Shown piece after piece: positions 1-10,519 of a stretch of DNA of 64,000 bases. How positions within the stretch are numbered: position 1 is the stretch's first letter; each line of letters starts with the position of its first letter. The stretch spans positions 8,709,003 to 8,773,002 of the forward strand of contig JAJEKV010000006.1 of the NCBI GenBank assembly GCA_021234155.1, in the 5' to 3' direction. Under the pieces are notes generated by a model. The model had not been told where the DNA came from. It did not search any database and was given only the letters and a program-made list of their open reading frames with translations. The translations under genes were made by a program, and so were the position numbers. The stretch comes from Isoetes taiwanensis. Taxonomy: Eukaryota > Streptophyta > Lycopodiopsida > Isoetales > Isoetaceae.

Positions 1-1353
1 ATAAAGTAAGTGAATGCAGACGATATTCTTACATATTCGCCCCTGCGACAAAAAGCATGACATTGTTGCCCTCTGATAAGAGAGCTTTGTTAGCACATAC
101 TTCTAGTTCTTTCTACTCTTAAATCGCAGCATGATTATACTTTTGTCAATCTCTGCTTGCATCCACGCCAGGCACATATCCAATTGTGTGCATCCCACTC
201 TCAAAATTGTTCCATAGGATCTAAGAAAAGTTGCAAATAAATTTGAAACCACTTTCCTTGCAATTGGCCGATCATGCAGCTGCAGTGTTGGAAAATTTTC
301 CGGTTCTTTTCCTATCAACCTGATATGGTCAAAATTTGGATACGGATCAAAGACCGAAGTCAACAGAAATCAAAGATGGTATTGACAAACTTGAGGAAGT
401 GAAGTTGCTACATTGAGTATCAATAAAAACTGATGTATCCATGACTTAATCAGCACGTATTTTCTTCCAAACTCCTGCAGATGACATTCTAGAGAGAAAA
501 GAGAAGTCCATGCCAACCTCACAGAAAACAGACCCCACACAGAATCTCCCTCTCATAGAAATAATTCTTGATACCCATAGGCCTACTTATTTCCAACAAT
601 ACCCCTCACAAGTGTCTAAATTTATCAATCTCAATCTTGACAGCTACGATATGTAATGGATCCACATGCGGATATTCCTTGATTAAGTTCTACAAAATAT
701 GGACCATGGGAGAACACAAGCAAGGTCTTGGTACTTCCAGGTTGCATGGAAATGCAAATATGAAATTCGAGTTTGGATCAAAGCAGTGGTTGGTATGCCT
801 CAGTATCAAGTCCAAAAAGCACACACTTAAAGAATTATCTTCAATTCAAATTAGTATAAAAAGACACAAGATGTTTGTGGTTTTGGTCAATACTTCCCAA
901 ACTCTGTAAGAGGGAAACTCAATGCTGCTCTGTGATTGCATGTTTACAGGGAATGGTGAAGGTATTACTTGCCCAATATAACCCAAGGCCCACATATGAA
1001 GCAGTCCTGCTTACGTTTTCTGCAACTAGGAGTCTTTCTTGACTGGTTAAGCCCCGTGTTGCTGAAAATGTCATTTTGATCTATTGAGACTCGGCTGTAA
1101 TCATCATAATCTACCGATCTGCAAGATGGTTATTCGACCATCAAATACCGGATTCCTTAGAGACTTTAAAAGCATAAGGCTAACCTTGCAATAAATGTTT
1201 ACAATATGACCATATTGATTGCCAAAGTGAAACACCGTAATGATCATTGAGATACCTTCAAAATAAGAGAATAAAGCCTATCATTTACTCTGTAATACCC
1301 AATGCAACATCACTCTCCTCTAGTATCTCTTCTGAGCATAAAGGAATTGTCTT
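1..1353. other. AT-rich spacer, no gene supported
   Basis: No reading frame here resembles a family I recognise. An 86-codon minus-strand frame at 103-363 is the longest coherent one. It lies 1 kb downstream of the phosphopantetheinyl transferase remnant on the same strand, but I see no domain, so I do not call it. The remainder is intron-like or intergenic AT-rich sequence without clear repeats. Confidence 0.5.
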
Positions 1354-2011
1354 TCAAAAATGGAAACTGCACTCGACTTTATCATTCTGAGTGCAAATAG
1401 AAGCATAGTGGGTAAGGGATGGTTCAAACAGGAGGAACCTCCAACAGTTTAGACATGGGACATCTATTTTGCTAAAAGAGATTGCCTGTGCATGTGGATG
1501 GATTGGAAGGTCTGTAACCTTTTTTAAAGAGAGATGTATAGTCTTTGACTCCATTAAGTGCAAACTAAAACACTTCAAGGATTCTCCACTGATTCCCCTC
1601 CCTGTAACCTTCACATATGCCTCTTTAAAGGTCCACAGCTGCAAGAAATTTTTTTGTTGCTCATCAGAATCATCAAATTCTTGTAACCAAGAGACTTCAT
1701 CTGGAGAGAACCTACGCTTTGCCAACTTCATAGACCCCGAACTTAGTTTGCGGATGCAGTTGACACGCCACAGGTTAAGAGGGAACTTATATGTGAGATA
1801 TTGAAGCAAAGTGATGGAGCATTCTGTTGCTTCTGCCTGGTTTTCCAAACTTATTTTTTATGAAGGTCAAAGAAGTTGGGTCTGCAAGTCCATTGGTATA
1901 TCTTGCCAGGGTAGTCCTCACTAGAACACGGGCAAGAAGGCGCTGCTTCCTTATTGTGTCAGTGCTGGCGTGGTGCACAAATGCCCTCTCATCTGGACCG
2001 ATGAAATACAT
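1354..2011 (-). pseudogene. 4'-phosphopantetheinyl transferase (Sfp/AcpT type) remnant
   Basis: Enzymes of this family move 4'-phosphopantetheine from CoA onto a serine of carrier proteins. Two minus-strand frames match in order. The upstream frame (1787-2011) has the N-terminal block RKQRLLARVLVRTTLARYTN followed by NKFGKP, which in this family precedes the ISHT segment. The downstream frame (1354-1848) has RRFSPDEVSWL and then the signature LWTFKEAYVKVTGRG, the W-x-x-KEA-x-K motif that binds CoA and metal. The segment between them is broken. After ISHI there is a stop; SLLTCGVS follows in a third frame; and the expected G-(I/V)-D-(V/I)-E metal site appears only as a decayed GVYE. The upstream start region is not visible in one piece. 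The family assignment is firm. It looks like a pseudogene, although a small intron plus sequence errors cannot be fully excluded. No other copy is visible in the window. Confidence 0.75.
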
Positions 2012-2689
2012 AACTAGTTCAACTACTTATTGCCATATCTTCATACATCGGGATGCCTTTGCCAACATAAACCAAGCAACGTAGAATACAAAACCCAACT
2101 AACCTTGACTCACACTTGCATTTTCCGAAGATGTCAGCCATTCGAATCGTGATAAAACTGCCATATTTTAGTAAGAACGGAGTAATTTACTGCAGCACAA
2201 TTGCAATTACAATAAGCAAGTCCCACTGGCGGCAGAAAAATGGCATCAGATTTGTGAAAAACGTACCCCTGGAGCTCGTTTTCAAGTAAAGCAAGGAATC
2301 CAGCCTACCCAACAGCAGAGGCAAGCAAAATCAACGGGCAGAGCAATTGAGTCTAGTGGCTCTCAAAAATTTCATGCACTTCCTGTGCGAAGCTCGTAGA
2401 ATTCCAAACGCAACCCACTGAAATAGCCGACCCCTCTGCTTTGTTCACCTAAAACCCTACTCGCGATAAGGATGCAGGCGCCACAGCAGCCCCTCCGCCC
2501 TTCGCATGCGATTCCTCGACCAGGCAACTGTAGCATCCATGCGTAAGAATCGATGTCCTTGCCTATCCTCCCAAGCAACCCCAGCCGCCCATCTCGTCAC
2601 GTGGCCAAATCAATGGCCCACAATCCCCCAGACCTCAAACGATCGTCCATCCAGACAGCACCGTGTAAGAAAGGAAGATAATATATAAA
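2012..2689. other. Spacer upstream of the phosphopantetheinyl transferase remnant
   Basis: GC content rises around 2380-2600 and a 68-codon minus-strand frame lies at 2372-2578. Its position would suit a 5' exon or promoter of the gene at 1354-2011, but it shows no family motif, so it is left unassigned. Confidence 0.3.
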
Positions 2690-2998
2690 CAAAATATAAT
2701 GGAAACACAATGGCCCGGTGGTGTGGGCGAACCCAAGCCAGGCTCAAAACCCACTGACTATTATCGGGTGGTTCATAAATTAAAAAAATATACATCGCGT
2801 TGACAGTCTAGTGGTCAAACCATTGGTTATGGGCAACCCCCAGCCAGGCTCAAAACCCATTGACTATCATCGGGTGACTCAGAAAAGAAAAAAAATATCT
2901 ATCGCGCTGGTAGTCTAGTGGTCAAGCCAAGCCATTGGTTATGGGCAATCCCCACCCAGGCTCAAAACCCACTGTCTACCATCGGATGGTGGCAAAAA
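2690..2998 (+). repeat. Tandem trimer of a tRNA-derived (SINE-like) unit
   Basis: Three diverged units of roughly 106-118 bp follow one another. Each carries CCAGGCTCAAAACCCA (near 2738, 2844 and 2956), which resembles a pol III B box (GGTTCAAAACCC type). Units two and three also carry GGTAGTCTAGTGGTCAA or a close variant, which resembles a tRNA A box (TAGTCTAGTGGTTA type). Units are separated by A-rich linkers. This is what a tRNA-derived SINE head repeated in tandem looks like. I see no intact cloverleaf, so these are not called tRNA genes. Confidence 0.55.
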
Positions 2999-3698
2999 GA
3001 GGAATGAAAAAACTGAAGGAGAACACAAGGCAATAGCACTGGGTTCAAACCCGTATGTTCTCAAATTAATACGTAGTTTAAGTGGAATTTTAGCATGTAA
3101 ACCATTAAATTGCTCACGAGTTGCATATATTCATCGAAAAATATCTCAAGTAATCATGGACCTTTCATTATTTCGGCTTCACACGATCATATGTGATTGA
3201 TTCATCACTTGCCTTAGTAATTATGTAAAATGAGGGTTCTATTGTTGAATAAGATGAGAAAGGATGTAATTGTAGTATAAATAAGATAGAATATGAAGTA
3301 GGTTCGGCATGAGAAATGTCGTATGGCCAACCACTCTCCTTCACAAGCCACATTCCCTTATAGTTAAAGAATCCTAGAACATAAGGGAATTTTGGGGAGG
3401 TTTTTTGGACTTCTTTACAGAAATTCCTGATGATAATTTTGGAAAAGAGAAATGTTTGCGGCATTTCTTGTATTTATAATTCTAGTACTATGTGAAAGCT
3501 ATCTACACATATATAATTCAGTTTCCAAATATTCGATTCTTTTATGCTCTATGATCTTGGCGACACGTTATGTAGAATGGCATGGGGGAGGCCATTCTTG
3601 ACATGACCATGACAGAGAATCGGGGAGCCCCGTAGAGGGGGCGACCTGATTCGCAGGTCATGGGGGCAAGAAGAATGGTCGACCCCATGCCATTGTAC
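2999..3698. other. Spacer, nothing recognised
   Basis: AT-rich sequence. A 98-codon minus-strand frame (3168-3464) has no recognisable motif. From about 3560 the sequence turns GC-richer and holds short repeated words such as GGCAAGAAGAAT and CATTCTTGACA that flank the inverted-repeat element at 3699. Confidence 0.4.
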
Positions 3699-3810
3699 TA
3701 CGTCAAGGCAAGAAGAATCGGATTCTCCAGGTTTTGTGGACCCATTTTCCATTCTTGACAAGAATGATCAGAGTATCGGGCAAGAACATAGACCCACTTG
3801 CCTTGACGTA
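3699..3810. mobile_element. Small MITE-like element with 14-bp perfect inverted ends
   Basis: The 14 bases TACGTCAAGGCAAG at 3699-3712 recur as the exact reverse complement at 3797-3810, enclosing a 112-bp unit with no coding capacity. The outermost dinucleotide is TA on both sides, which would fit a TA target duplication of a Tc1/mariner-type non-autonomous element, with the true inverted repeat then being 12 bp. It may instead be an internal hairpin of a larger decayed repeat, because related words occur in 3560-3700. Confidence 0.45.
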
Positions 3811-5688
3811 TAATTCTTTTTCCTGGGTACATATTTCCGGCGTACGTTTCCGGGGAATTTTCTGAGTTGTGGCGATGGAGGGCAATCGGATGCCATAGCC
3901 GGACCCTTAGCTTATTCTTTGTGCTGAAGTGGTCTGATGAGGAGTTGTGGAAGAAACGTAAATGAAAATAGATTGGCCTCGATCATCACATGCAGCTACA
4001 GAGCTTCGGATCCTTCCTTTCTTTCCCAGCGTTCGGCTTAAATCCTTCCCTTTCTCTATGATCTTTGGTGATGCAGATTATTTCCATGGATTCGTTTGAG
4101 CATGAAAGAGATTCGTGATGATATTATTGCTATGAAAGATTATTGCAGATTATTTCCATGGATTCGTGAAGAGATTATTACTATGAAAGAAACCAATAGA
4201 AAAGCATGCTTCTGGTGTTAAGCTGACAAAAGGAGGCTGACTCAGGCTGACTGGAAAGATCAGGGAAGAACAAGGAAAAATATATATATTTCTAAAAAAA
4301 AGGAGATCATGGTTTGCAAATAGGGCATTGACAATTTTTTTGAAGGACGACCGACCCAACAGCCATATTCAGAAGGTTTTTCCGGATCTCTGTTCGGCAT
4401 CAGACAAGCTATCTATCATATTCGGCCGTTTTGCCAGCATCTTCATCAATCAGTATTTCTGTTTCAACGGTTTGTGTGGAATATATTTACCCTTGCAGAA
4501 TAGGCAGCAAATGCCTTCATTTCGGATGGAGTGTATGATTTCTAGGCTGAAGATCCAGCCGTGGCATGAAATACTGGTGGCAGGCAACAGAGATTACAAC
4601 TGAACCTCTTTTTTCGTCATCATTCTTGCAAGCTTGCCTCAGTTTCGGGCCTGTGGAACTTGAATCTGGCAGCCCAACAACCCAAAAAAAAACTCCTCTA
4701 TTGAATCTGGTTATAATAAGTTTTTCACATCGTTGGGCTTCCAGGAAGAGCTTATTTATAGAATTGTTGAAGCATAGGAACATCCAGCTGCAAATACTAA
4801 ATATATTATGGAAGAGAGAAGCAAGCTATCAGTTTCAAATGGGTCATGTTTGACAACTCCGGCAAAATGAAACCTGTTAAGAAGCAAGTTATAAGTTTCA
4901 AATGGGTTATTTTGGGTTATGCCATAGCAAAGCTTAATTCTGCTATGTTTCATTATCTTAAAGTAAGGCACCATTTTGTTTGCGTGGCGCGTGCTTGGCA
5001 CTGCTCGCTTCTTTGGACCCAAAAGCCTCCCTAAATCTGCTTAAAAATCTCCAGATATATTCGACCTGCCCTGAAATTTAGCACGAAAGAGTTGCAAGGC
5101 GATGGAGCAGCGATTTGTTGCCCAAAAACTCGCCCAAATGAACAAACCTGAGATTTTTCGCCCAAATTTGAGTACTCCGCTCAGTAAACCATACTTGAGC
5201 TCATGTATTTTTAATATCATTATGGTGAAAGCCAAACTTAACATTGTCTCTAGCATCGTAATATGCTCCCACCAGATTTATCTGTCAAAACATTCAGTTT
5301 CGGGTTAAATTCATCCCTCCGCTTCTTGCCATCAAAGAGACATATTCAAGGAATAGCATAAATAGGAAGGGGCAAAAATCCATGCTATCAGGAAAAGCTA
5401 TTTGTAATTTTATGCATCAGACAATGGAAAAGCTATTTATAATTTCATGTCAGAAAATGGAAATATCAAACACCATGATATAAGATCTGTTTTGATTACG
5501 CCAGCAAGGAATAGAGAAGAAATGGAACTGAATTTATGAATTTCTAGTTGTTTGCATTCTTGATGGGCCGGTATGCTTATGTAGTGTTTTCTATTGAGAT
5601 TTCATAGTTACTTTTACTATCATTAGGTAGCTCCATTTAGTTTTTATAAATTTGCAATTCTTCACTTGATGGTGGAACTGTGTGTGAC
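3811..5688. other. Spacer with a short tandem duplication
   Basis: No gene is supported. Around 4076-4170 the segment GCAGATTATTTCCATGGATTCGT occurs twice about 74 bp apart, along with diverged copies of GATTATTGCTATGAAAGA, so a local tandem duplication is present. Opposed reading frames at 4328-5308 overlap on both strands and lack family motifs. Confidence 0.4.
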
Positions 5689-5985
5689 AGGATGAAATTT
5701 GCAAATCTGTGGAAAAGTTGGGTGGTCTAAAGATGATTGCATTTCTAGATGAAGCAACAAGTTACGCGAATATCACAGCTGTCAAAAGTGCTCTTGGTCT
5801 ATTAACGTAGTTGATATGGCGTCTATAAATACTAGTTTTCTCTTCAGCTATCTTGAGTCTATTACGTGATAGCTTCTGCAGTTAAGTGGAAGTGATGCCA
5901 ATAAAGATGCTATTGTATCATATGGTGGACTGGATAAGCTAGTGAGAATGGGCAATTGTTTTTTAGATGATCATGTTACATATGC
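5689..5985 (+). pseudogene. Armadillo-repeat protein exons (ARMC6-like), remnant
   Basis: Two plus-strand exon-like blocks read as armadillo repeat. After an AG at 5690 comes DEICKSVEKLGGL, and after a second AG at about 5880 comes LSGSDANKDAIVSYGGLDKL. The pattern 'GSDxNKxxIVxxGGLxxL' is typical of ARM repeats of plant ARMC6-like proteins (established knowledge, from memory). The 70-base intervening stretch begins with GTAGTT and ends with TCTGCAG, like an intron, but the reading phase across the junction does not close cleanly. No further exons were found on either side. It is most likely an isolated fragment of a larger gene copy. Confidence 0.5.
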
Positions 5986-6836
5986 TTATTCTTAACTATC
6001 CTCATTGTTTGTGTCCAACAACCTCAAGCCCATCTCCTCCCCTCCCCCTCCAACTAGTTCATAAAAAATAAAAAGCAACATTGGTGAGTAGCACATGTTT
6101 GATGTTAATTTTAAACTGGCATCAAGTTCAACGTCACACAAATCCATCTATGTAAGCGAGTCAATAAAGAGAAATGTTCGCGGCGGCCGCCGCGATAAAT
6201 TTTTTGTACTGATACAATGTGGTTTCTTGCTTGGACATGAAAGTTATAACTCAACATTAGAAATGGGTATTGATGGCGCTTGTTACATTGGGCTACCATG
6301 TACTTGTATGATTCTTGTATGAATGGTGTTGTTATGTATAGTTAATTGCATGGTTATGGACATGGATATGCTGGTTCTCGCTATGTCTACAAATAATGAT
6401 GACTCTAACATACATGTGGGGCATGCGGTGAGATCTTGGCTGATGCATGAGTGCATATCCTTTGGGGCAAGGGCAGGGTCCACTTGGAGTGGACTGGACT
6501 GCTTCCAAACCCTGGCATGCTTGCACAATAACCCACTCAGCCTAGTGGGTTATTGCGCAAAACCCCCTAGTGTAGCGTTAAAGTTTTCCTTTGCCAATGT
6601 CTAAAGCCTTAGAGTTGAGTCCACACATAATGTGGACATGTAAATATGCAACAATGATATCCAAATTTGTCTAGAAAGAGGCCATTACTGTCACAAACAG
6701 CATCATTTCAGTGTTTATGTAATATGAGGGGGTTTAAAAACAGGTCAGAAGGATCAAATTACCAAGTAACATACATAATACATGCTATAAGCTCCACTGC
6801 TATAAAGGAAGAAATTCTGCTAAGAAAAAGGAAGTT
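5986..6836. other. Spacer downstream of the esterase gene
   Basis: Overlapping frames on both strands at 6095-6604 show no motif. A short inverted repeat, CCCACTCAGCCTAGTGGGTT, lies near 6532. The stretch immediately left of 6837 would hold the 3' UTR of the minus-strand esterase. Confidence 0.4.
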
Positions 6837-7775
6837 TTACACATGCTGATCCAACCAGAGTTTGATTTGAGAAGTGACAATAGTTCTGTTCTCTTCAGAC
6901 TCACCTTGGAAAAGAGAATGGCGCATACCATCATACAATTTGAAGGTTTTGTCCTGACTTTGAGCTCTGTTATACAGCTCCTGGCTAGCAGTTGGATCAG
7001 CAACAACATCATCAGTTCCATGCATAACAAGAAAAGGAGCTTTAACTTTCTCCAAATTCTTCATCAAATATGCACACATGCCAACAAGTTCTCTCATGGT
7101 TCCAACCCTGGGCTTACCTGTGTAACGTCTAGGATTTCCACCAATAAGTTTACCTCTTTCTGGGTCCCTGATAGCCTTTCTCACTATGTTGTTCTCAGGC
7201 ATAACAGCCCATGAATCAGCAAATCCAAGCATCAGCATTCTATATCCATACAGATGTATCAGAGATGGTTTCATACCATCAGGAATCATAATCAATGGAG
7301 CAGAAAGAATAATCCCATCCCAGCCTTCAGGATCTTGCAAATGCATAAGTAGGGTTATACCTCCTCCCATGGATTCTCCAAATAGAAACCTTGGCAGATC
7401 CTTGTATGGCACAGAATCCCTAACAGATTTGAAATAAAGAAGGGATGTTTCTGCAAATTTGTGGACATCATAGACATAGCCATGGATACCTTCTGATCGG
7501 CCATGACCTAACAGATCCGCCGTAAAGGCGCCATAGCCCCATTGCGCCATTAATATCGCCAAGCTCTGAAATAGCCATCCTGCATCGCTGCCATAGCCGT
7601 GAGTAAGGCAAACTATGGCTTTTGGAGATCGGTTCAAGGGAAGAAAAGATTGAGTAAAGATCTTTCCGTTTGGAGTATCAAAATACTGCGAAGAATGCTT
7701 GATGCCCTGTGACGAATAGAACTCTTCTTCCGGCATGTCGCCCCAATAATTTGCAGGTTTGCTCTGCTCCGCCAT
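6837..7775 (-). CDS. CSE-like: Caffeoylshikimate esterase / monoacylglycerol lipase-like alpha/beta hydrolase
   Basis: This is an intact single-exon frame of 312 codons. It aligns along its length with plant caffeoylshikimate esterase and monoacylglycerol lipase family proteins (about 310-340 aa). Family landmarks occur in order: WGDMPEEEFY near the N-terminus, PNGKIFTQSFLP, the oxyanion-side HGYGSD at 59-64, DLLGHGRSEG at 87-96, the nucleophile elbow GESMGG with Ser135, NPRRYTGKPRVGTMREL at 214-230, HGTDD with catalytic Asp256, and GMRHSL with catalytic His286. Members hydrolyse caffeoyl shikimate to caffeate in lignin synthesis, or monoacylglycerols and lysophospholipids. Sequence alone does not settle the substrate. 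No signal peptide or membrane segment is visible, so a cytosolic or membrane-peripheral enzyme is expected. The ATG at 7775 is chosen because MAEQ..NYWG is the usual family start region. The gene has no frameshifts, unlike the repeats around it. Confidence 0.93.
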   Translation of the reverse strand: MAEQSKPANYWGDMPEEEFYSSQGIKHSSQYFDTPNGKIFTQSFLPLNRSPKAIVCLTHGYGSDAGWLFQSLAILMAQWGYGAFTADLLGHGRSEGIHGYVYDVHKFAETSLLYFKSVRDSVPYKDLPRFLFGESMGGGITLLMHLQDPEGWDGIILSAPLIMIPDGMKPSLIHLYGYRMLMLGFADSWAVMPENNIVRKAIRDPERGKLIGGNPRRYTGKPRVGTMRELVGMCAYLMKNLEKVKAPFLVMHGTDDVVADPTASQELYNRAQSQDKTFKLYDGMRHSLFQGESEENRTIVTSQIKLWLDQHV

Positions 7776-8939
7776 AGCAATCTGCTACGAAATCAAAACC
7801 GAGGCAGATAAAAGTAGGATCAAAATGCTGAACTTGAGCTCCAGATCCGGCCCTGCGGATCAGATTCAGATTTGGATTACAGACTGGAAATGGGCTGTCA
7901 AATGCAAAGCAAAATTGAAGATCGGAGCAGAGGGCGAAGCTGGCCGCATCTGCTCGAGAAATTAAAGCGGTTGAGACTGTGCACTTTTAACGGTGGGAAT
8001 TTATCTAATCCTTCATCGCAGCCGTCAAATGCGCGTGCCAATTTCTCTAGCCTACTTTCATTGAATGTTTGGTAAACAAACGTCTTTGTTTGGTAAGGAA
8101 ATGTCAAAGTGTGTGTCTTTTATCGAATAACTTTTTTTTTGTGGACTCGGAATCTTTCATTCCCCACAATATTATTCAAACATTTCTTAAAACGAAGATA
8201 GGCTAGTATAGATTTCTTACTAAGGTTGCCCAATGTTTTTTAAGGATCGAGCCCTTGGGTTTTTTTTTCAAAAAATGTTAAATTTTTCTAATCTAAGTTT
8301 TGCCACGTGCACCCTGTGTAGACCCATATGCATCGGACTATTGGGAGAAAATTTAGGATCCAACGGCTCAAGATTATTTGGATTTTTAAAACATGCGAGG
8401 AAACCAAAGGAACTTCATAAGCTTCCACAACATCATTGAAACATTTCTTAAAAGGAAAATCATAAGCTTGGATATTGCACTCTCGTAATATAAAACAACC
8501 AATATAACACTTATACATACTATATCTAGTGTTTTAGTGCTTGTGTAAGTGGAATTGGCACCTCCTACAAACCTCATTTTAAATTGGGGTAGACAACTAA
8601 TGCGCAACATGTCATAGAATTCATCATGCCTCACATGTCCCCTAAATGATCATCATAACACAATAAAACGCAACATAGTTCGAAAATAGCAGAGTTCGGC
8701 CCCTAAAAATCCGCCCACTTCCCTTACATTCCGGTTATCTCAAAAAATTTCCGGCAAGAAAACACAAAATTTCCGGTAAAATACACTAAAAATGCACTGG
8801 CATATGTTTTTTCTGATAGCCTCCAATATCAAGCGGCATTTTTACTGGCTAGGCATATTGCTATTTCCGAGCCCTAGAATGCAAGGCAAAAAAAACTTGG
8901 CATGCCTTTACTTCATTAATGACTTTATAGTTTACGTAA
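7776..8939. other. Promoter-side spacer of the esterase gene
   Basis: The esterase start faces right, so its promoter and 5' UTR should lie in roughly 7776-8200. I could not pick a convincing TATA box on the minus strand. The rest (8200-8939) is AT-rich with no supported gene. Confidence 0.35.
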
Positions 8940-10291
8940 ACGACACTTAGGTGTCATCCTTCCCCCTTAACCAATGTGGTGGTGACACGTGTCGTTTTTT
9001 ATTCGACTTTCATTTTCAGGCATGTAGCCTATATAGTCTACATCCATTTTATTTAGTTGCATTCCAAATGTTTTAGTTGCATTCCAGTATTCAAATTTTT
9101 CACTTGCATTCCAATGGACAGATCATTTTACACTAAATTTCAGAGATCATTTTACACAGAAATCATTTGGAACATCATTACACTGATCATTACACAGATA
9201 TACAAAAAGCACAGATATACAAAAAGCACAGATTATATTTCACAATGAGTACAAAATCATATTTCAAAAGCACAGATTATATTTCACAATGAGTACAGAT
9301 CATATTCCAGTAAACACAGATAATATTCCAGTATTTCCAAAACACAGATCATATTCCATCAGCCTCAACATCAAACTCATCTTCCATGTCACTATCTTGA
9401 TCATCCTGCATGTTAGAAATATCTCCAAGCACAGGGGTTCTAGAAGTACAACCCTCAGGAGTAAGAATGTTGAAGGTCGGGGCTTAACAATCCATGGCTG
9501 CAAACCTCGAAGAAGCTCTATAAAGTAGAACTAAAGTATGCAATAGAACCTTCAGATGAGAATCCATATCAAACCTTCACAGCAGATCTTCAATCTACAA
9601 CACATTCAAATTAGAATGTTCACCATAAACATGCACAATGTAAATACCTAACATGCAGAATACTTAACATACAGAATACTCAACATGCAGAAAGCTAACT
9701 GGTTATCTCAGGGATGCAGAGTCGACAGACCAAAACTGGGCTAACTCACTCGGCTAAGCTGTTGTATTCTCCACAAAACGTCACTCCAGCACTATAAACT
9801 TCCAAAATATTGCAATGTACCTTCAGAATTAACAATATGATGAACCTAGAAGCAAGATCCATGTCTGCAAGTAAAAGAACAAGAAAGTTAGCTAAAAGAA
9901 AACTCACACTTCAAGAAAATCACAAAAATACCTGAGTTTAGTGAAACAGATCTTCAGAACCTTGAAAACTCTCGAGCAAAACAAAATTCCAGCTTGCTTC
10001 AGGTCAAAAATCATGCATCTTAGGCCAGCGCCATAGATTCTTTCCAAAAAAACCTTCAAATCTTGAAAAAATGATACCAAATCGATCTTCCAACTTGCGC
10101 CAACTGAAATCCTAACAAACTAAGGCCAGCGCCTTAAAAAATCTGGCCGGCGCCTCAAAAAGAAACAGGACGACGTCTCCGAAGATCCATCGCCTACTTG
10201 CAAGCAGTAAAGCGTAAAAAAACGAGGAAAAAAATTTGTGAAGGAAAAAAATGGTGACGTGGCGCCGAGGGGGATGACACCTAAGTGTCGT
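8940..10291. mobile_element. Non-autonomous DNA element bounded by 20-bp inverted repeats
   Basis: ACGACACTTAGGTGTCATCC at 8940-8959 is repeated as its exact reverse complement at 10272-10291, enclosing 1352 bp. Just inside, C-rich (TTCCCCC) and G-rich (GAGGGG) tracts continue the symmetry loosely. The interior has no coding frame with family features. It contains short irregular repeats built on CACAGAT, ATATTCCA and AAAGCACAG (9050-9360) and a repeated word GCCAGCGCC (around 10025 and 10125). No clear target duplication was found next to the inverted repeats. Size and structure suit a Mutator- or hAT-derived non-autonomous element, but the superfamily is not determined. Confidence 0.5.
9057..9360. 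repeat. Irregular short-unit repeat tract
   Basis: Words such as CAGATCATTTTACAC, CAGATATACAAAAAG and CACAGATTATATTTCACAATGAGTACA recur in close succession, several in exact duplicate (for example, the last occurs twice between 9225 and 9297). It is a low-complexity AT-rich tract inside the 8940-10291 element and has no coding content. Confidence 0.6.
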
Positions 10292-10443
10292 CCACGTTTT
10301 AGGAATGTCCACTTAGTGGACATTCCTATATACAAGAATTCTAGGCCATCGCGATTGTTGACCACTTGTGTAGAAAATTGAGTCATTGAAGAGGAATTTT
10401 CATAAAGCATGTATACTTTGCAAGTTATTCATATTTCCACTTA

Positions 10444-10519
10444 AGGTGACATTCTCATGTGGAAACACTGCCAACGTGCAGAGGCGCAGAGCTAGTGTTG
10501 ACACATGAGAATGTAACCT
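10444..10519. repeat. 76-bp imperfect hairpin
   Basis: The left arm AGGTGACATTCTCATGTGG..AACACT pairs with the right arm AGTGTTGACACATGAGAATGTAACCT, giving arms of about 25 nt around a short loop. Another copy of the GTGACATT word follows near 10558. It could be a miniature MITE or the end of a larger inverted-repeat family. Confidence 0.55.

Noticed and set aside
103..363. 86-codon minus-strand frame near the window start
   Set aside because: Coherent length but no recognisable motif, no neighbouring exon evidence and AT-rich surroundings.
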